Source: Anaerolineales bacterium (GTDB lineage Bacteria > Chloroflexota > Anaerolineae > Anaerolineales > E44-bin32). Taken from it: 10,827 nt of DNA. Of this stretch, positions 1 through 7,110 are shown piece by piece. The DNA lies in NCBI GenBank assembly GCA_011772595.1, contig WVZH01000287.1, positions 18,987-29,813 on the forward strand. The letters are read 5' to 3'. Within the stretch, counting starts at the first letter, position 1, and each line of letters opens with the position of its first letter. Below the pieces are notes generated by a model. The model was not told the DNA's origin. It saw only the letters and a list, made by a program, of their open reading frames with translations, and searched no databases. A program made the position numbers and the translations under genes.

Positions 1-821
1 CTACTCTTTTAGAGCGTTCTAAGACGGTCGTCGATTACGTGCTTGAGGTGCTTACAGAGGGTCGTGATCTGGAAGATCCGAAAGTCAAAGCGGAGATCGG
101 GCGTCAGGTTCTGCCGCTGATCGAAGATGTCGCCGATCCCATCGAAAGGGAAGCCTATCGACAAAATCTTGCCCGCCTCTTGAGAGTCGATGAGCGGGCC
201 TTGATGAATTGGAGCCCAAGACCGACCAGACGTCGTAGACGGCGGCAACCGGAGGTTGCCGATGAGATGGATGGGGCGATCGAGGTAAGAGGGGAGTCCC
301 CTGTTGAACAATTTTGCTTGGGTGTACTGCTATTCGATCCGGAATTGCTCTACCGTGTGGATCGGCAATTACAGTCGCTTGAATTAGAGCGACTTTCAGT
401 GCAGGATTTCAGCGGAACGGAAAGTCAGGTGATCTTTCGAACACTTCGAGAAGCGCTCTCCCAGGATGATGTCGAACCGTCGGGTTATTGGAGAAGTGAC
501 CTCGGTGCGCCTGTATTAGAGAAGGCCGACACTTTGATGGCGGAAGTTATTGATCTGGATTTGAGCCAGATTAAGGTCCTGGAAGAAATCATCACCAATT
601 TCTTAAGGCTCAGGAAACGCAACTTGGAGATGAGGTTAGGTCATCTCCGTTTTCAACTCCAAGCTGCACAAGAAGTCGAAAACGAGGAGGAGCAACAGGG
701 GGATATGTGGCACTTGACGCGCGAGGTTCAACGTATCGCTGCGCAGAAGGATCGTCTTGACCGGGCGATGGCCCACCGTGGGGGCACTTCACACGCTGTA
801 AGCGTGGCTCAAGGACGGTGA
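1..821 (+). CDS. dnaG: DNA primase DnaG, C-terminal part (5' end outside window)
   Basis: Primase makes the RNA primers for DNA replication and docks on the replicative helicase DnaB. The frame is open from base 3, upstream of any start codon, so this is the 3' end of a gene cut by the window; 272 residues are visible. The first ~65 residues match the end of the catalytic core just after the TOPRIM domain: a [14 protein letters not shown] stretch and the typical [16 protein letters not shown]...LARLLRVDE helix. An Arg-rich linker follows (six consecutive Arg at about visible residues 76-81). About residues 99-260 then form the helical DnaB-binding domain, opening [20 protein letters not shown] and ending in charged helices. 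The catalytic and zinc-binding parts lie upstream and cannot be judged. The stop codon overlaps the region just before rpoD, so the two genes are probably co-transcribed, as in the dnaG-rpoD part of the bacterial macromolecular-synthesis operon. Confidence 0.93.
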   Translation, partial: TLLERSKTVVDYVLEVLTEGRDLEDPKVKAEIGRQVLPLIEDVADPIEREAYRQNLARLLRVDERALMNWSPRPTRRRRRRQPEVADEMDGAIEVRGESPVEQFCLGVLLFDPELLYRVDRQLQSLELERLSVQDFSGTESQVIFRTLREALSQDDVEPSGYWRSDLGAPVLEKADTLMAEVIDLDLSQIKVLEEIITNFLRLRKRNLEMRLGHLRFQLQAAQEVENEEEQQGDMWHLTREVQRIAAQKDRLDRAMAHRGGTSHAVSVAQGR

Positions 822-826
822 GAGAT

Positions 827-2398
827 ATGAGCAAGCGTAGGATATCGCCAGATGAAGGAACTCTCGACTCAACGCTCATACCCGAAGACGACGTGCAACC
901 CGATCCGGAGGATGCGGTTGATGTAATCGGCGGCCAGGCACTTGAGGTCGAGCCGGATTTTAATGCCTCCGCTTCCGCCGGTGATGGGCAGGGTGAGGAT
1001 GTCATGGAGAGCGCTGAGCTCCCCTTGGCCATTGAATTGAGTGACGATCCGGTCCGGCTTTATCTGAAAGAGATCGGACGCGTCGAGCTATTAAGCCCGG
1101 ATCAGGAATTATGGTTGGCCGTACGCATGGAGGCCGCACGGCGGTTGGATGTGCTCCGAGTGGGGCGAGCTTCCCGCAAACCGACTGATGAGATCTCGCT
1201 CGCCATTCGGCAGGTAGTGTATGACGATATGCGCACGGCTTGGAAACGTGTGATTGAGGACGCACGGCGCCTAGACCAACCGGAACCTGATTTGGCAGAG
1301 ATCCTTGACGAGGCGCGCGCGCTGCGACTATCCTGGAATTCGCTCTCTGAGTCGTACCTACGAAATTGGCTTGATAACGAACTTTGGGGCACCGATCCGG
1401 CTTGGGAGCAGGTGGCACACAATGCCATCGAAGTCTTGCTGGCGATTTATATGTTCCCCACCGATCTCCAGGTACGCCTAGCGGATCGCCTCACCGAAGG
1501 TAAGCGTCTGCCGATTGGCCGAACGTTCAAGCGCTGGCTACAGAACCTGGAGACTCTGGATGATGATGAGTGGTTGATTCTGGATCGAGCGGGAGAAGCG
1601 AAAGCAGCACTAATCCGCGCCAACTTGCGCCTGGTCGTCAGTGTGGCGAAACGTTATATGGGGCGCGGAATCGCCTTCCTGGACCTCATCCAAGAGGGAA
1701 ATATCGGGCTTCTGCGAGCAGTTGAGAAGTTTGATCCGGCCAAGGGATACAAGTTCAGCACATATGCAACATGGTGGATCCGGCAGGCGATCAGCCGTGC
1801 AATCGCCGATCAGGCGCGCACCATCCGTATTCCCGTCCACATGGTGGAAACCATCAACCGTTTGATGCGCGTTAAATTACGCCTCACACAAGACCTTGGG
1901 CGAGACCCGACGTCCGAGGAGCTGGCACTCGAGATGGAATTGCTGGAGCCAGAAGATATCGCCGCTATCCGCGGTCGCATCGAAGGGGAACCACTCGATT
2001 CCATCTTGTTACGGAAATGGAGACGGGCCGCGGCAAAAGTGCGTCGCATTATTCGTATTGCTCAAGAACCTATGTCTCTGGAGAGACCTGTCGGGGACGA
2101 GGAATCCAGCCAGTTGGGGGATTTCATCGAGGATGAGACCATGCCGGAGCCTGTCGACGCTGCGGCATTAGAACTGCTCAAAGAGCAAGTGCAGAATGCG
2201 CTCTCCGTGCTGACGGAGCGGGAACGCCAAGTATTGGAGATGCGATTTGGCTTGCGTGATGGCAAGGATTACACGTTGGAGGAGGTGGGTAAGCACTTCA
2301 AGGTCACGCGCGAGCGCATACGGCAGATCGAAGCAAAGGCATTGCGGAAATTACGCCACCCAACCCGTAGTCGACACCTAAGGGATTACCTCTCTTAA
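827..2398 (+). CDS. rpoD: Primary (housekeeping) sigma factor RpoD/SigA
   Basis: Directs RNA polymerase to housekeeping promoters. The 523-residue protein starts with an acidic tail (1-68) without a clear region 1.1. Region 1.2 follows (about 70-108, [14 protein letters not shown]...LSPDQE), then a ~145-residue insert. Region 2 is at about 257-337 ([31 protein letters not shown]), region 3 at about 338-437 and region 4 at about 455-523. [10 protein letters not shown] carries the His and Glu that read the extended -10 in E. coli (H455, E458). The recognition helix [19 protein letters not shown] is essentially identical to E. coli. Region 3 carries about 28 extra residues (about 373-402). I chose ATG 827 because GGTGA (817-821) and AAGGA (811-815) lie at usable spacing. 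A GTG at 818, overlapping the dnaG stop, would add three residues but has its SD too close. The group-1 assignment is very firm. Confidence 0.97.
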   Translation: MSKRRISPDEGTLDSTLIPEDDVQPDPEDAVDVIGGQALEVEPDFNASASAGDGQGEDVMESAELPLAIELSDDPVRLYLKEIGRVELLSPDQELWLAVRMEAARRLDVLRVGRASRKPTDEISLAIRQVVYDDMRTAWKRVIEDARRLDQPEPDLAEILDEARALRLSWNSLSESYLRNWLDNELWGTDPAWEQVAHNAIEVLLAIYMFPTDLQVRLADRLTEGKRLPIGRTFKRWLQNLETLDDDEWLILDRAGEAKAALIRANLRLVVSVAKRYMGRGIAFLDLIQEGNIGLLRAVEKFDPAKGYKFSTYATWWIRQAISRAIADQARTIRIPVHMVETINRLMRVKLRLTQDLGRDPTSEELALEMELLEPEDIAAIRGRIEGEPLDSILLRKWRRAAAKVRRIIRIAQEPMSLERPVGDEESSQLGDFIEDETMPEPVDAAALELLKEQVQNALSVLTERERQVLEMRFGLRDGKDYTLEEVGKHFKVTRERIRQIEAKALRKLRHPTRSRHLRDYLS

Positions 2399-2493
2399 TC
2401 TTCCTCGGATTCGTCATAAAGCAACCTTCATTAACCTAGTCGCAAAGTCGTTGATGCCTGCTCGAGTGCTCGTATGAACCTTGGGATTTAAGG

Positions 2494-2510
2494 CGCTGCA
2501 GGTCGCAGCG
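2494..2510 (+). other. Small hairpin downstream of rpoD, not a convincing terminator
   Basis: CGCTGC (2494-2499) and GCAGCG (2505-2510) form a perfect 6-bp GC-rich stem with a 5-base loop, about 96 bases after the rpoD stop. The following bases are GGCGGTGTAC, with no run of T, so it does not meet the criteria for an intrinsic terminator. It could be a Rho-type or 3'-end-protecting structure, or chance. Confidence 0.3.
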
Positions 2511-2539
2511 GGCGGTGTACGCAATCATCACGCCTTATT

Positions 2540-2555
2540 TGTGATAAAGAGCACA
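2540..2555. promoter_or_regulatory. Candidate CRP/FNR-family (or Rex) operator upstream of nuoA
   Basis: The inverted repeat TGTGAT-AAAG-AGCACA matches 11 of the 12 core positions of the E. coli CRP-type consensus TGTGAT-N4-ATCACA. Bacillus Fnr uses the related TGTGA-N6-TCACA pattern. The same site matches the Rex consensus TTGTGAA-N4-TTCACAA less well (10 of 14). Its centre (2547.5) is about 41.5-42.5 bases upstream of the start point predicted from the -10 element, the classical class II activator position, and it lies where a -35 would be expected. The binding protein is not identified in the window. Site similarity is seen directly; function is inferred. Confidence 0.45.
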
Positions 2556-2574
2556 TACTCTGCAATGTAAATGT

Positions 2575-2583
2575 TGATATAAT
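2575..2583 (+). promoter_or_regulatory. Extended -10 promoter of the nuo operon
   Basis: TGATATAAT is a perfect extended -10 (TGnTATAAT), with TATAAT at 2578-2583. Transcription would start near A2589 or G2590, giving a leader of about 30 bases before nuoA. At 16-18 bases upstream there is nothing like TTGACA, so the promoter probably depends on the TG extension, on an activator at the upstream inverted repeat, or on both. Confidence 0.65.
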
Positions 2584-2610
2584 TTCTCAGGTTTCTACCC
2601 CCACCTTAAT

Positions 2611-2615
2611 GAGGT
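2611..2615 (+). promoter_or_regulatory. nuoA ribosome-binding site, possibly in a weak hairpin
   Basis: GAGGT ends four bases before the nuoA ATG at 2620. The upstream ACCT (2603-2606) could pair with AGGT (2612-2615) across a 5-base loop. A 4-bp stem is too weak to claim regulation. An out-of-frame ATG at 2616 lies between the SD and the true start. Confidence 0.5.
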
Positions 2616-2619
2616 ATGG

Positions 2620-2976
2620 ATGCCTGGTGAATATCTCCCCATCGCAGTTCTGATCGTCCTAGCAACCGCCCTTGCCCTCTTTATCGTGGTCCTCGGTCAC
2701 CTGTTTGGTCCCCGCCGACCGTCCTCTGTCAAAGCAGAACCGTACGAGTCCGGAATGCGTCCTTACGGACCAGGTCAGCGACGGGTACCAGTACATTTCT
2801 ATCTGGTGGCCGTTCTGTTCATTCTGTTTGACGTGGAGATCATTTTCCTACTTCCCTGGGCAGTCGTCTTACGAGAACTCAAGCTATTCGGTGTGATTGA
2901 GATGGTGATTTTTATCGGGATGCTGATGGTTGGTTTCATGTATGCGTGGAAGAAGGGAGCGTTAGAGTGGGAGTAG
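2620..2976 (+). CDS. nuoA: NADH-quinone oxidoreductase subunit A
   Basis: Small membrane subunit of complex I (ND3 homologue), at the junction of the peripheral and membrane arms beside the quinone site. At 118 residues it has the usual family length. Three transmembrane helices are evident, at about 6-29, 58-82 and 88-110. The signature [20 protein letters not shown] followed by [13 protein letters not shown] is the family hallmark. It includes the acidic pair D71 and E73 in the second helix and the loop (about 35-57) that in homologues changes conformation during turnover. It is the first gene of the nuo operon, directly downstream of the extended -10 promoter, with GAGGT as SD. Its end overlaps the nuoB start region by 10 bases. 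Confidence 0.97.
   Translation: MPGEYLPIAVLIVLATALALFIVVLGHLFGPRRPSSVKAEPYESGMRPYGPGQRRVPVHFYLVAVLFILFDVEIIFLLPWAVVLRELKLFGVIEMVIFIGMLMVGFMYAWKKGALEWE
2953..2959 (+). promoter_or_regulatory. SD that fixes the nuoB start
   Basis: AAGGGAG inside the end of nuoA lies seven bases before GTG 2967. The upstream in-frame GTG at 2946 has no SD-like sequence before it, so this element favours the later start. Confidence 0.65.
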
Positions 2977-3449
2977 AAAGCAAGCTGGGAAACTTCGGCG
3001 TGGTCACGACCACGATCGAGCAGGTCGTTAATTGGAGTCGAACAAGGGCCATGTGGCCCATGTTGTTTGGGTTGGCGTGCTGCGCAATAGAGATGATGGC
3101 TGCTCAAGCCTCGGATTACGATATGAGTCGCTTTGGGATGGAACTTATGCGCGCCAGCCCTCGGCAAAGTGACTTGATGATCGTTGCTGGGCGGGTGACC
3201 CGCAAGATGGCGCCGGTTCTACGTCGGCTCTACGATCAGATGCCCGATCCGAAATGGGTCCTTGCCATGGGCGATTGCTGCTCTTGTGGGGGTGTATTCA
3301 ACAACTACGCCATCGTACCGGGTGTGGATGAAATCGTACCGGTGGATGTTTATGTGGCCGGTTGTCCCCCAAGACCGGAAGGCCTCATCCACGGTATCTT
3401 GATGCTTCACGAGAAGGTCAAAGGCGAGGAGATCACGGCCTGGTCGTGA
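2967..3449 (+). CDS. nuoB: NADH-quinone oxidoreductase subunit B (N2 cluster)
   Basis: Holds iron-sulfur cluster N2, which passes electrons to quinone at the NuoB/NuoD interface. The 160-residue protein starts at GTG 2967; the alternative GTG 2946 would add seven residues that do not look like the family. [10 protein letters not shown] gives the tandem ligands C38 and C39, GDCCSCGG gives C104, and [10 protein letters not shown] gives C133, which match the four N2 ligands known in E. coli and Thermus. Family motifs [20 protein letters not shown] and FNNYAIV...VPVDVYV are intact. C105 and C107 are extra: E. coli and Thermus have Ala and Asn/Ser around that ligand. The gene overlaps nuoA by 10 bases, suggesting coupled translation. 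Confidence 0.97.
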   Translation: MGVESKLGNFGVVTTTIEQVVNWSRTRAMWPMLFGLACCAIEMMAAQASDYDMSRFGMELMRASPRQSDLMIVAGRVTRKMAPVLRRLYDQMPDPKWVLAMGDCCSCGGVFNNYAIVPGVDEIVPVDVYVAGCPPRPEGLIHGILMLHEKVKGEEITAWS

Positions 3450-3462
3450 TCGTAGATGGCCC

Positions 3463-3487
3463 ATATCCACCGAGGCCGGGCGGATAT
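3463..3487 (+). other. Hairpin in the nuoB-nuoC gap
   Basis: ATATCC (3463-3468) pairs with GGATAT (3482-3487). After an A/C mismatch, CC (3470-3471) pairs with GG (3479-3480), leaving a 7-base loop. No T-run follows, so it is not an intrinsic terminator. It lies 34 bases before the nuoC ATG, in a 72-base gap within an otherwise compact operon. It might affect mRNA processing or stability. Confidence 0.35.
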
Positions 3488-3506
3488 CGGTTGCCTTGAT
3501 CTGTTT

Positions 3507-3512
3507 GAGGGA
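3507..3512 (+). promoter_or_regulatory. SD that fixes the nuoC start
   Basis: GAGGGA sits nine bases before ATG 3522. The earlier in-frame ATG at 3456 has no SD-like sequence before it. Confidence 0.6.
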
Positions 3513-3521
3513 TACAACAGC

Positions 3522-4043
3522 ATGAGTCACTTGGAGAAAGCCGTCGAGACGTTACGCAGCAAACTTGGTAACGGTGTGCTTTCGGTCGAGGAATTTCGTG
3601 ATCAAATCACGGTCGTGCTTGATCGTGGCGTGATCGTTCAGGCGTGCGAGATTATGCGCGACGATGCGGCACTCAAGTTCAATCTGCTTGCCGCACTTAC
3701 GGCAGTCGATTACTGGCCGGACGAGCCTCGCTTTTCCGTTATCTATCAACTTTACAGCATTCCCAATCGTGTGTTCTTAGGATTGCGAGTGCCGGTAGAC
3801 AGCGAGTCGTTAGAGGTCGACACCATCGAGGGGATCTACCCGAATGCCAACTGGCACGAGAGAGAAGTTTTCGACATGTTCGGCATCGCCTTCAAAGGTC
3901 ATTCCGACTTGCGACGCATCCTGATGCCTCACGACTGGGAGGGGCATCCGTTGCGCAAGGATTATCCGCTGGGGTACGAAGAGGTTCAATTCAGCTTCAA
4001 TTTCGATGAGATTGATGGCCGCAAGCCTTACGCAAAAGAGTAG
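3522..4043 (+). CDS. nuoC: NADH-quinone oxidoreductase subunit C
   Basis: Peripheral-arm subunit (30-kDa subunit homologue) that packs against NuoD and helps build the arm connecting to the membrane; it binds no cofactor. The 173-residue protein has the family core. An alpha/beta domain (about 1-105) contains [25 protein letters not shown]. The signature [18 protein letters not shown] (about 110-127) follows, then [24 protein letters not shown] 3522 has a good SD. An earlier in-frame ATG (3456) would add 22 residues with no family resemblance. The C-terminus is short and the gene is not fused to nuoD, unlike in E. coli. It is followed by nuoD after 28 bases. Confidence 0.96.
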   Translation: MSHLEKAVETLRSKLGNGVLSVEEFRDQITVVLDRGVIVQACEIMRDDAALKFNLLAALTAVDYWPDEPRFSVIYQLYSIPNRVFLGLRVPVDSESLEVDTIEGIYPNANWHEREVFDMFGIAFKGHSDLRRILMPHDWEGHPLRKDYPLGYEEVQFSFNFDEIDGRKPYAKE

Positions 4044-4071
4044 CGGTATCAGAACGAAGAGAGATGGTAGG

Positions 4072-5304
4072 ATGTTGGAACCTGAAATGAATGTCACGCT
4101 CGATGAGCTACGACACCTCGTGTCGGATCGAGCGATCGAGGGCGAAACCATGGTGCTCAACATGGGCCCTCAGCATCCCAGCACCCACGGTGTGCTGCGT
4201 TTGCTGCTCGAACTCGACGGAGAGCGTGTTGTCAATTGCTCGCCAGACATCGGTTTTTTACATACCGGGATCGAGAAAAACATGGAAGCCAAGACCTACA
4301 TCAAGGCCTTGGTGATGACCGACCGTATGGATTACTTGAACAATCTGGGAAACAACCTTTGCTATTGTCTGGCGATCGAAAAACTGGTTGAACTTGATGT
4401 GCCCGAACGGGCCCAAGTGATTCGGGTGATCCTGACCGAATTGCAGCGCATCGCATCTCACTTGGTCTTCTTAGCGACGCACGCCCTCGACACGGGCGCA
4501 ATGTCGGTTTTTCTTTTCTGTTTTAGGGAGCGCGAATTAATCTTAGATATCTTTGAAATGTGCTCGGGACAACGCATGATGACGTCATTCATCCGCCCAG
4601 GCGGTTTGTGGCGGGACGTTCCGCAGGGGTTTGAGAAAGCAGTACGTGATTTCATTCGGGTATTCCCGAAGCGCATCAAGCAATACAGTGACTTGTTGAC
4701 CAAGAATCCGATCTATCTCAGCCGGACGAAGGGTATTGGGCCGATTTCTGGAGAGGATGCCGTCCGCTGGGGGTTGACTGGCCCAAATCTGCGAGCCACC
4801 GGCGTGGACTTCGACCTTCGGAAGTCCAATCCCTACTGTGGTTACGAACGCTACGAGTTCGATGTGCCAATTGGTGAGAACGGCGATGTGTTCGACCGTT
4901 ATTACGTCCGGCTGGAGGAGATGCGCCAGTCGTTACGCATCGTAGAACAGGCTTTGAACACCCTGCCGAATGGCCCTGTGCGAAGCAACAATCGTAAGTT
5001 TGTGCCACCACCGCGCTCCGAACTCGGGACCAGCATGGAAGCGCTGATTCATCACTTCAAGCTGTGGACGGAGGGTTTTCCTGCGCCTAAGGGTGCGGTG
5101 TACGTCGCCGTCGAATCTCCACGAGGCGAATTGGGTTGTTATCTTGTTGGGGATGGGGGTCCGAAACCGTATCGAGTTCACTTCCGGACGCCGAGTTTTG
5201 CGGCCATCCAGACGATCCCAGTATTGGTGCGCGGTTTTCTTGTGGCCGACATCGTAGCTGTCATCAGCAGCTTGGACGCCGTTCTGGGGGATACGGATCG
5301 TTAG
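4072..5304 (+). CDS. nuoD: NADH-quinone oxidoreductase subunit D
   Basis: The 49-kDa subunit homologue, related to the large subunit of NiFe hydrogenases; with NuoB it forms the quinone-reduction site. The 410-residue protein carries MGPQHPSTHGVLR, in which H39 corresponds to the quinone-contacting His of Thermus Nqo4 (H38) and bovine 49-kDa (H59). RMDYLN follows, with Y88 corresponding to Y87/Y108; the 49-residue His-Tyr spacing is preserved. Other family blocks are DIGFLHTGIEK, NPYCGYERYEFDVPIGENGDVFDRY (within ~20-residue pieces) and the C-terminal GDGGPKPYRVHFRTPSF, ending in GDTDR. I chose ATG 4072, which has AAGAGAG (4057-4063) eight bases upstream. A start at 4006 would overlap nuoC by 38 bases and add an atypical basic tail; ATG 4087 is also possible. 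Confidence 0.97.
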   Translation: MLEPEMNVTLDELRHLVSDRAIEGETMVLNMGPQHPSTHGVLRLLLELDGERVVNCSPDIGFLHTGIEKNMEAKTYIKALVMTDRMDYLNNLGNNLCYCLAIEKLVELDVPERAQVIRVILTELQRIASHLVFLATHALDTGAMSVFLFCFRERELILDIFEMCSGQRMMTSFIRPGGLWRDVPQGFEKAVRDFIRVFPKRIKQYSDLLTKNPIYLSRTKGIGPISGEDAVRWGLTGPNLRATGVDFDLRKSNPYCGYERYEFDVPIGENGDVFDRYYVRLEEMRQSLRIVEQALNTLPNGPVRSNNRKFVPPPRSELGTSMEALIHHFKLWTEGFPAPKGAVYVAVESPRGELGCYLVGDGGPKPYRVHFRTPSFAAIQTIPVLVRGFLVADIVAVISSLDAVLGDTDR

Positions 5305-5348
5305 ACAAGCAGGGGTTTGACAGGAATTCTTGATTGATATGTAGATCC

Positions 5349-5353
5349 AGGAG
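5349..5353 (+). promoter_or_regulatory. Strong SD for the TTG start of nuoE
   Basis: AGGAG lies seven bases before TTG 5361. The good SD compensates for the rare start codon and marks where translation begins after the 56-base nuoD-nuoE gap. Confidence 0.7.
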
Positions 5354-5360
5354 CTAGACC

Positions 5361-5861
5361 TTGCTCGCTGAAAAATATCGCTCAGAGATCGACGACATAC
5401 TGGACAAGTATCCGATCGGACAAAAGCGCTCGGCGGTGATGCCGCTGCTCTATCTGGCACAACGCGAGTACGGGTCGATCACGAGGGCGGCGATTGACGA
5501 AATCGCCGAGTTACTCAGCCTGGATGCCACCGAGGTGGCATCGCTGGTTGGTTTTTATACACTCTTCCATGAGGAACCAGGGGGCAGGTATCGTGTTCAG
5601 GTGTGCACGGATCTGCCTTGTGCATTGCGTGGCGCCGACGCTTTTGTCGAAGAGCTGTGTGAGCGGCTGGGAATACAGTCTGGGGAAACTACCCCGGACG
5701 GCTTGATCACGGTAGAAGAGGTCAAGTGCCTGGCCGCGTGCGATCGTGCGCCCATGTTTCAACTGCAAGACCGAGAGGGTATTCATTATCACGAACATCA
5801 AACCGTGGATTTGGCGATGGCGTTGATTGAGGAGTTACGCAAGAGGGAGTCCGATGCCTGA
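5361..5861 (+). CDS. nuoE: NADH-quinone oxidoreductase subunit E (24-kDa, N1a)
   Basis: Thioredoxin-fold [2Fe-2S] subunit of the NADH-oxidising module, next to the FMN site in NuoF. The 166-residue protein has an N-terminal helical part (about 1-70) with VMPLLYLAQREYG and SLVGFYTLFH. The ferredoxin-like domain follows. Its four N1a ligands are C82 and C87 (VCTDLPC) and C123 and C127 (VKCLAAC), a standard CX4C...CX3C pattern. Length is normal for the family. The start is TTG, supported by a strong SD at correct spacing; the first residues (LAEKYRSEIDDILDKYP) match the usual beginning of the family. The gene overlaps nuoF by 8 bases. Confidence 0.96.
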   Translation: MLAEKYRSEIDDILDKYPIGQKRSAVMPLLYLAQREYGSITRAAIDEIAELLSLDATEVASLVGFYTLFHEEPGGRYRVQVCTDLPCALRGADAFVEELCERLGIQSGETTPDGLITVEEVKCLAACDRAPMFQLQDREGIHYHEHQTVDLAMALIEELRKRESDA

Positions 5862-7110
5862 ACATATTTTGCTTCGGCATAGGGATATCCCCGATATCGA
5901 TAAACTGGACGTCTACCGTGAGCATGGCGGATTCGAAATCTTCAAGAGCGTCGTCAAAGAGAAGACGCCTCAAGAGGTGATCGACATCGTCAAAGCCTCG
6001 GGATTGCGTGGCCGCGGCGGAGCGGGCTTTCCCGCAGGAGTGAAATGGGGATTTCTGACGCCAGGCGTTTTTCCGCGCTACGTCGTCGCCAACGCCGACG
6101 AGTCGGAGCCGGGCACCTTCAAGGACCGCGAAATCTTAGAACAAAATCCGTACCAGTTCCTGGAGGGTGTGGCGATCTGCTCTTATGCCGCACAAGCCGA
6201 GACGGCCTACATTTACTGTCGAGGTGAGTTCTGGGACCTTTCAATCGAGTTAGAGCGCAAAATCGCCGTTTTGTACAAGGCCAAGTTGCTCGGCGAGAAG
6301 CTTTTCGGCACAAATTACAACCTCAAGATTTACGTCCACTTGGGCGCCGGAGCCTATATTTGCGGCGAAGAATCCGCCTTGCTCGAGTCGATGGAAGGCA
6401 AGCTGGGTCAGCCGAGATTGCGCCCACCTTTCCCAGCTGCCGAAGGTCTTTACGCTAAACCTACCGTGGTGAATAACGTCGAGACGTTGACCAATCTTCC
6501 ACCGATCCTGGAACGTGGCGCTGCGTGGTATCGGTCCATAGGGACCGAGAAGAGCCCAGGTCCCAAGGTATTCTGCCTTTCAGGCCATGTGGAGAAACCA
6601 GGGAATTATGAGTTGCCACTAGGGACCACGTTTCGCGAGTTAATCTATGAGCATGGGGGAGGCGTTCGCGGTGGTCGGGCGCTCAGAGCCATCTTGCCAG
6701 CCGGTGCGTCCGCCCCATTACTGCCAGGAACAGATGAGGTCCTGGATACACCCATGGATTACGAATCTGTGCCACAGGCGGGTTCGCAACTTGGCTCAGC
6801 GTCGATCATCGTCATGGATGATACGGTAGACATCGCCTGGCTTACCCATAAAACGACCAGCTTCTTCGAGCACGAATCGTGCGGCAAATGCACACCTTGT
6901 CGTGAGGGTACCTACTGGATGTACTCCATCCTGAAGCGCATCATGCAAGGCCAGGCAAATCCGCAGGATGTCGAGCTTCTAGACTCTGTTGCGAAGGGCA
7001 TGCAAGGGAAAAGTCTGTGCGCGTTGGGTGAATTCTCGGTGACCCCTGTAATTTCAGGAATCGAGTTGTTTCGGTCGGATTTCGAGGCACGCGCCGGGGA
7101 TGGACGATGA
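5854..7110 (+). CDS. nuoF: NADH-quinone oxidoreductase subunit F (51-kDa, FMN and NADH site)
   Basis: Oxidises NADH via FMN and feeds electrons to cluster N3. The 418-residue protein contains the FMN/NADH-binding Gly-rich loop GLRGRGGAGFPAGVKWGF (50-67) and the ANADESEPGTFKDRE block (79-93). AGAYICGEESALLESMEG (165-182) is typical of the nucleotide-binding domain. The N3 motif is ESCGKCTPCREG with C343, C346 and C349, and the fourth ligand C389 is in SLCALGEF. All residues needed for NADH oxidation appear present, which makes this an NADH-dependent complex rather than a ferredoxin- or F420-linked variant. ATG 5854 follows the SD GAGGGAG (5843-5849) and overlaps the nuoE stop. It ends in an ATGA overlap with nuoG. 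Confidence 0.98.
   Translation: MPEHILLRHRDIPDIDKLDVYREHGGFEIFKSVVKEKTPQEVIDIVKASGLRGRGGAGFPAGVKWGFLTPGVFPRYVVANADESEPGTFKDREILEQNPYQFLEGVAICSYAAQAETAYIYCRGEFWDLSIELERKIAVLYKAKLLGEKLFGTNYNLKIYVHLGAGAYICGEESALLESMEGKLGQPRLRPPFPAAEGLYAKPTVVNNVETLTNLPPILERGAAWYRSIGTEKSPGPKVFCLSGHVEKPGNYELPLGTTFRELIYEHGGGVRGGRALRAILPAGASAPLLPGTDEVLDTPMDYESVPQAGSQLGSASIIVMDDTVDIAWLTHKTTSFFEHESCGKCTPCREGTYWMYSILKRIMQGQANPQDVELLDSVAKGMQGKSLCALGEFSVTPVISGIELFRSDFEARAGDGR

Larger units (their letters stand above)
2399..2619. other. rpoD-nuoA intergenic region
   Basis: These 221 bases form the only long gap in the window. I see no plausible small gene and no tRNA. The first half (2399-2520) holds one small GC-rich hairpin without a U-tract. 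The second half is AT-richer and carries the nuo promoter, the inverted repeat at its -42 region and the nuoA ribosome-binding site. It separates two functionally unrelated operons transcribed in the same direction. Confidence 0.85.

Noticed and set aside
2527..2545. Inverted repeat ATCAC-N9-GTGAT next to the CRP-like box, as a second operator or hairpin.
   Set aside because: It shares its right arm with the better 2540-2555 site and its spacing fits no operator class I know. Most likely incidental.
2603..2615. Hairpin ACCT-loop-AGGT that could hide the nuoA SD as an RNA switch.
   Set aside because: The stem has only 4 bp and there is no larger leader structure; the leader of about 30 bases is too short for a known riboswitch.
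3456..3521. Longer nuoC starting at ATG 3456.
   Set aside because: There is no SD before it, and the 22 added residues do not resemble the NuoC N-terminus. ATG 3522 has a good SD.
4006..4071. Longer nuoD overlapping the end of nuoC.
   Set aside because: The extra 22 residues are basic and atypical, whereas ATG 4072 has an SD-like AAGAGAG at good spacing.
5317..5322. A perfect TTGACA in the nuoD-nuoE gap, suggesting an internal promoter for the NADH module.
   Set aside because: At 15-19 bases downstream there is no good -10; the best options (TATGTA, TGTAGA) match only three of six positions. Probably chance.
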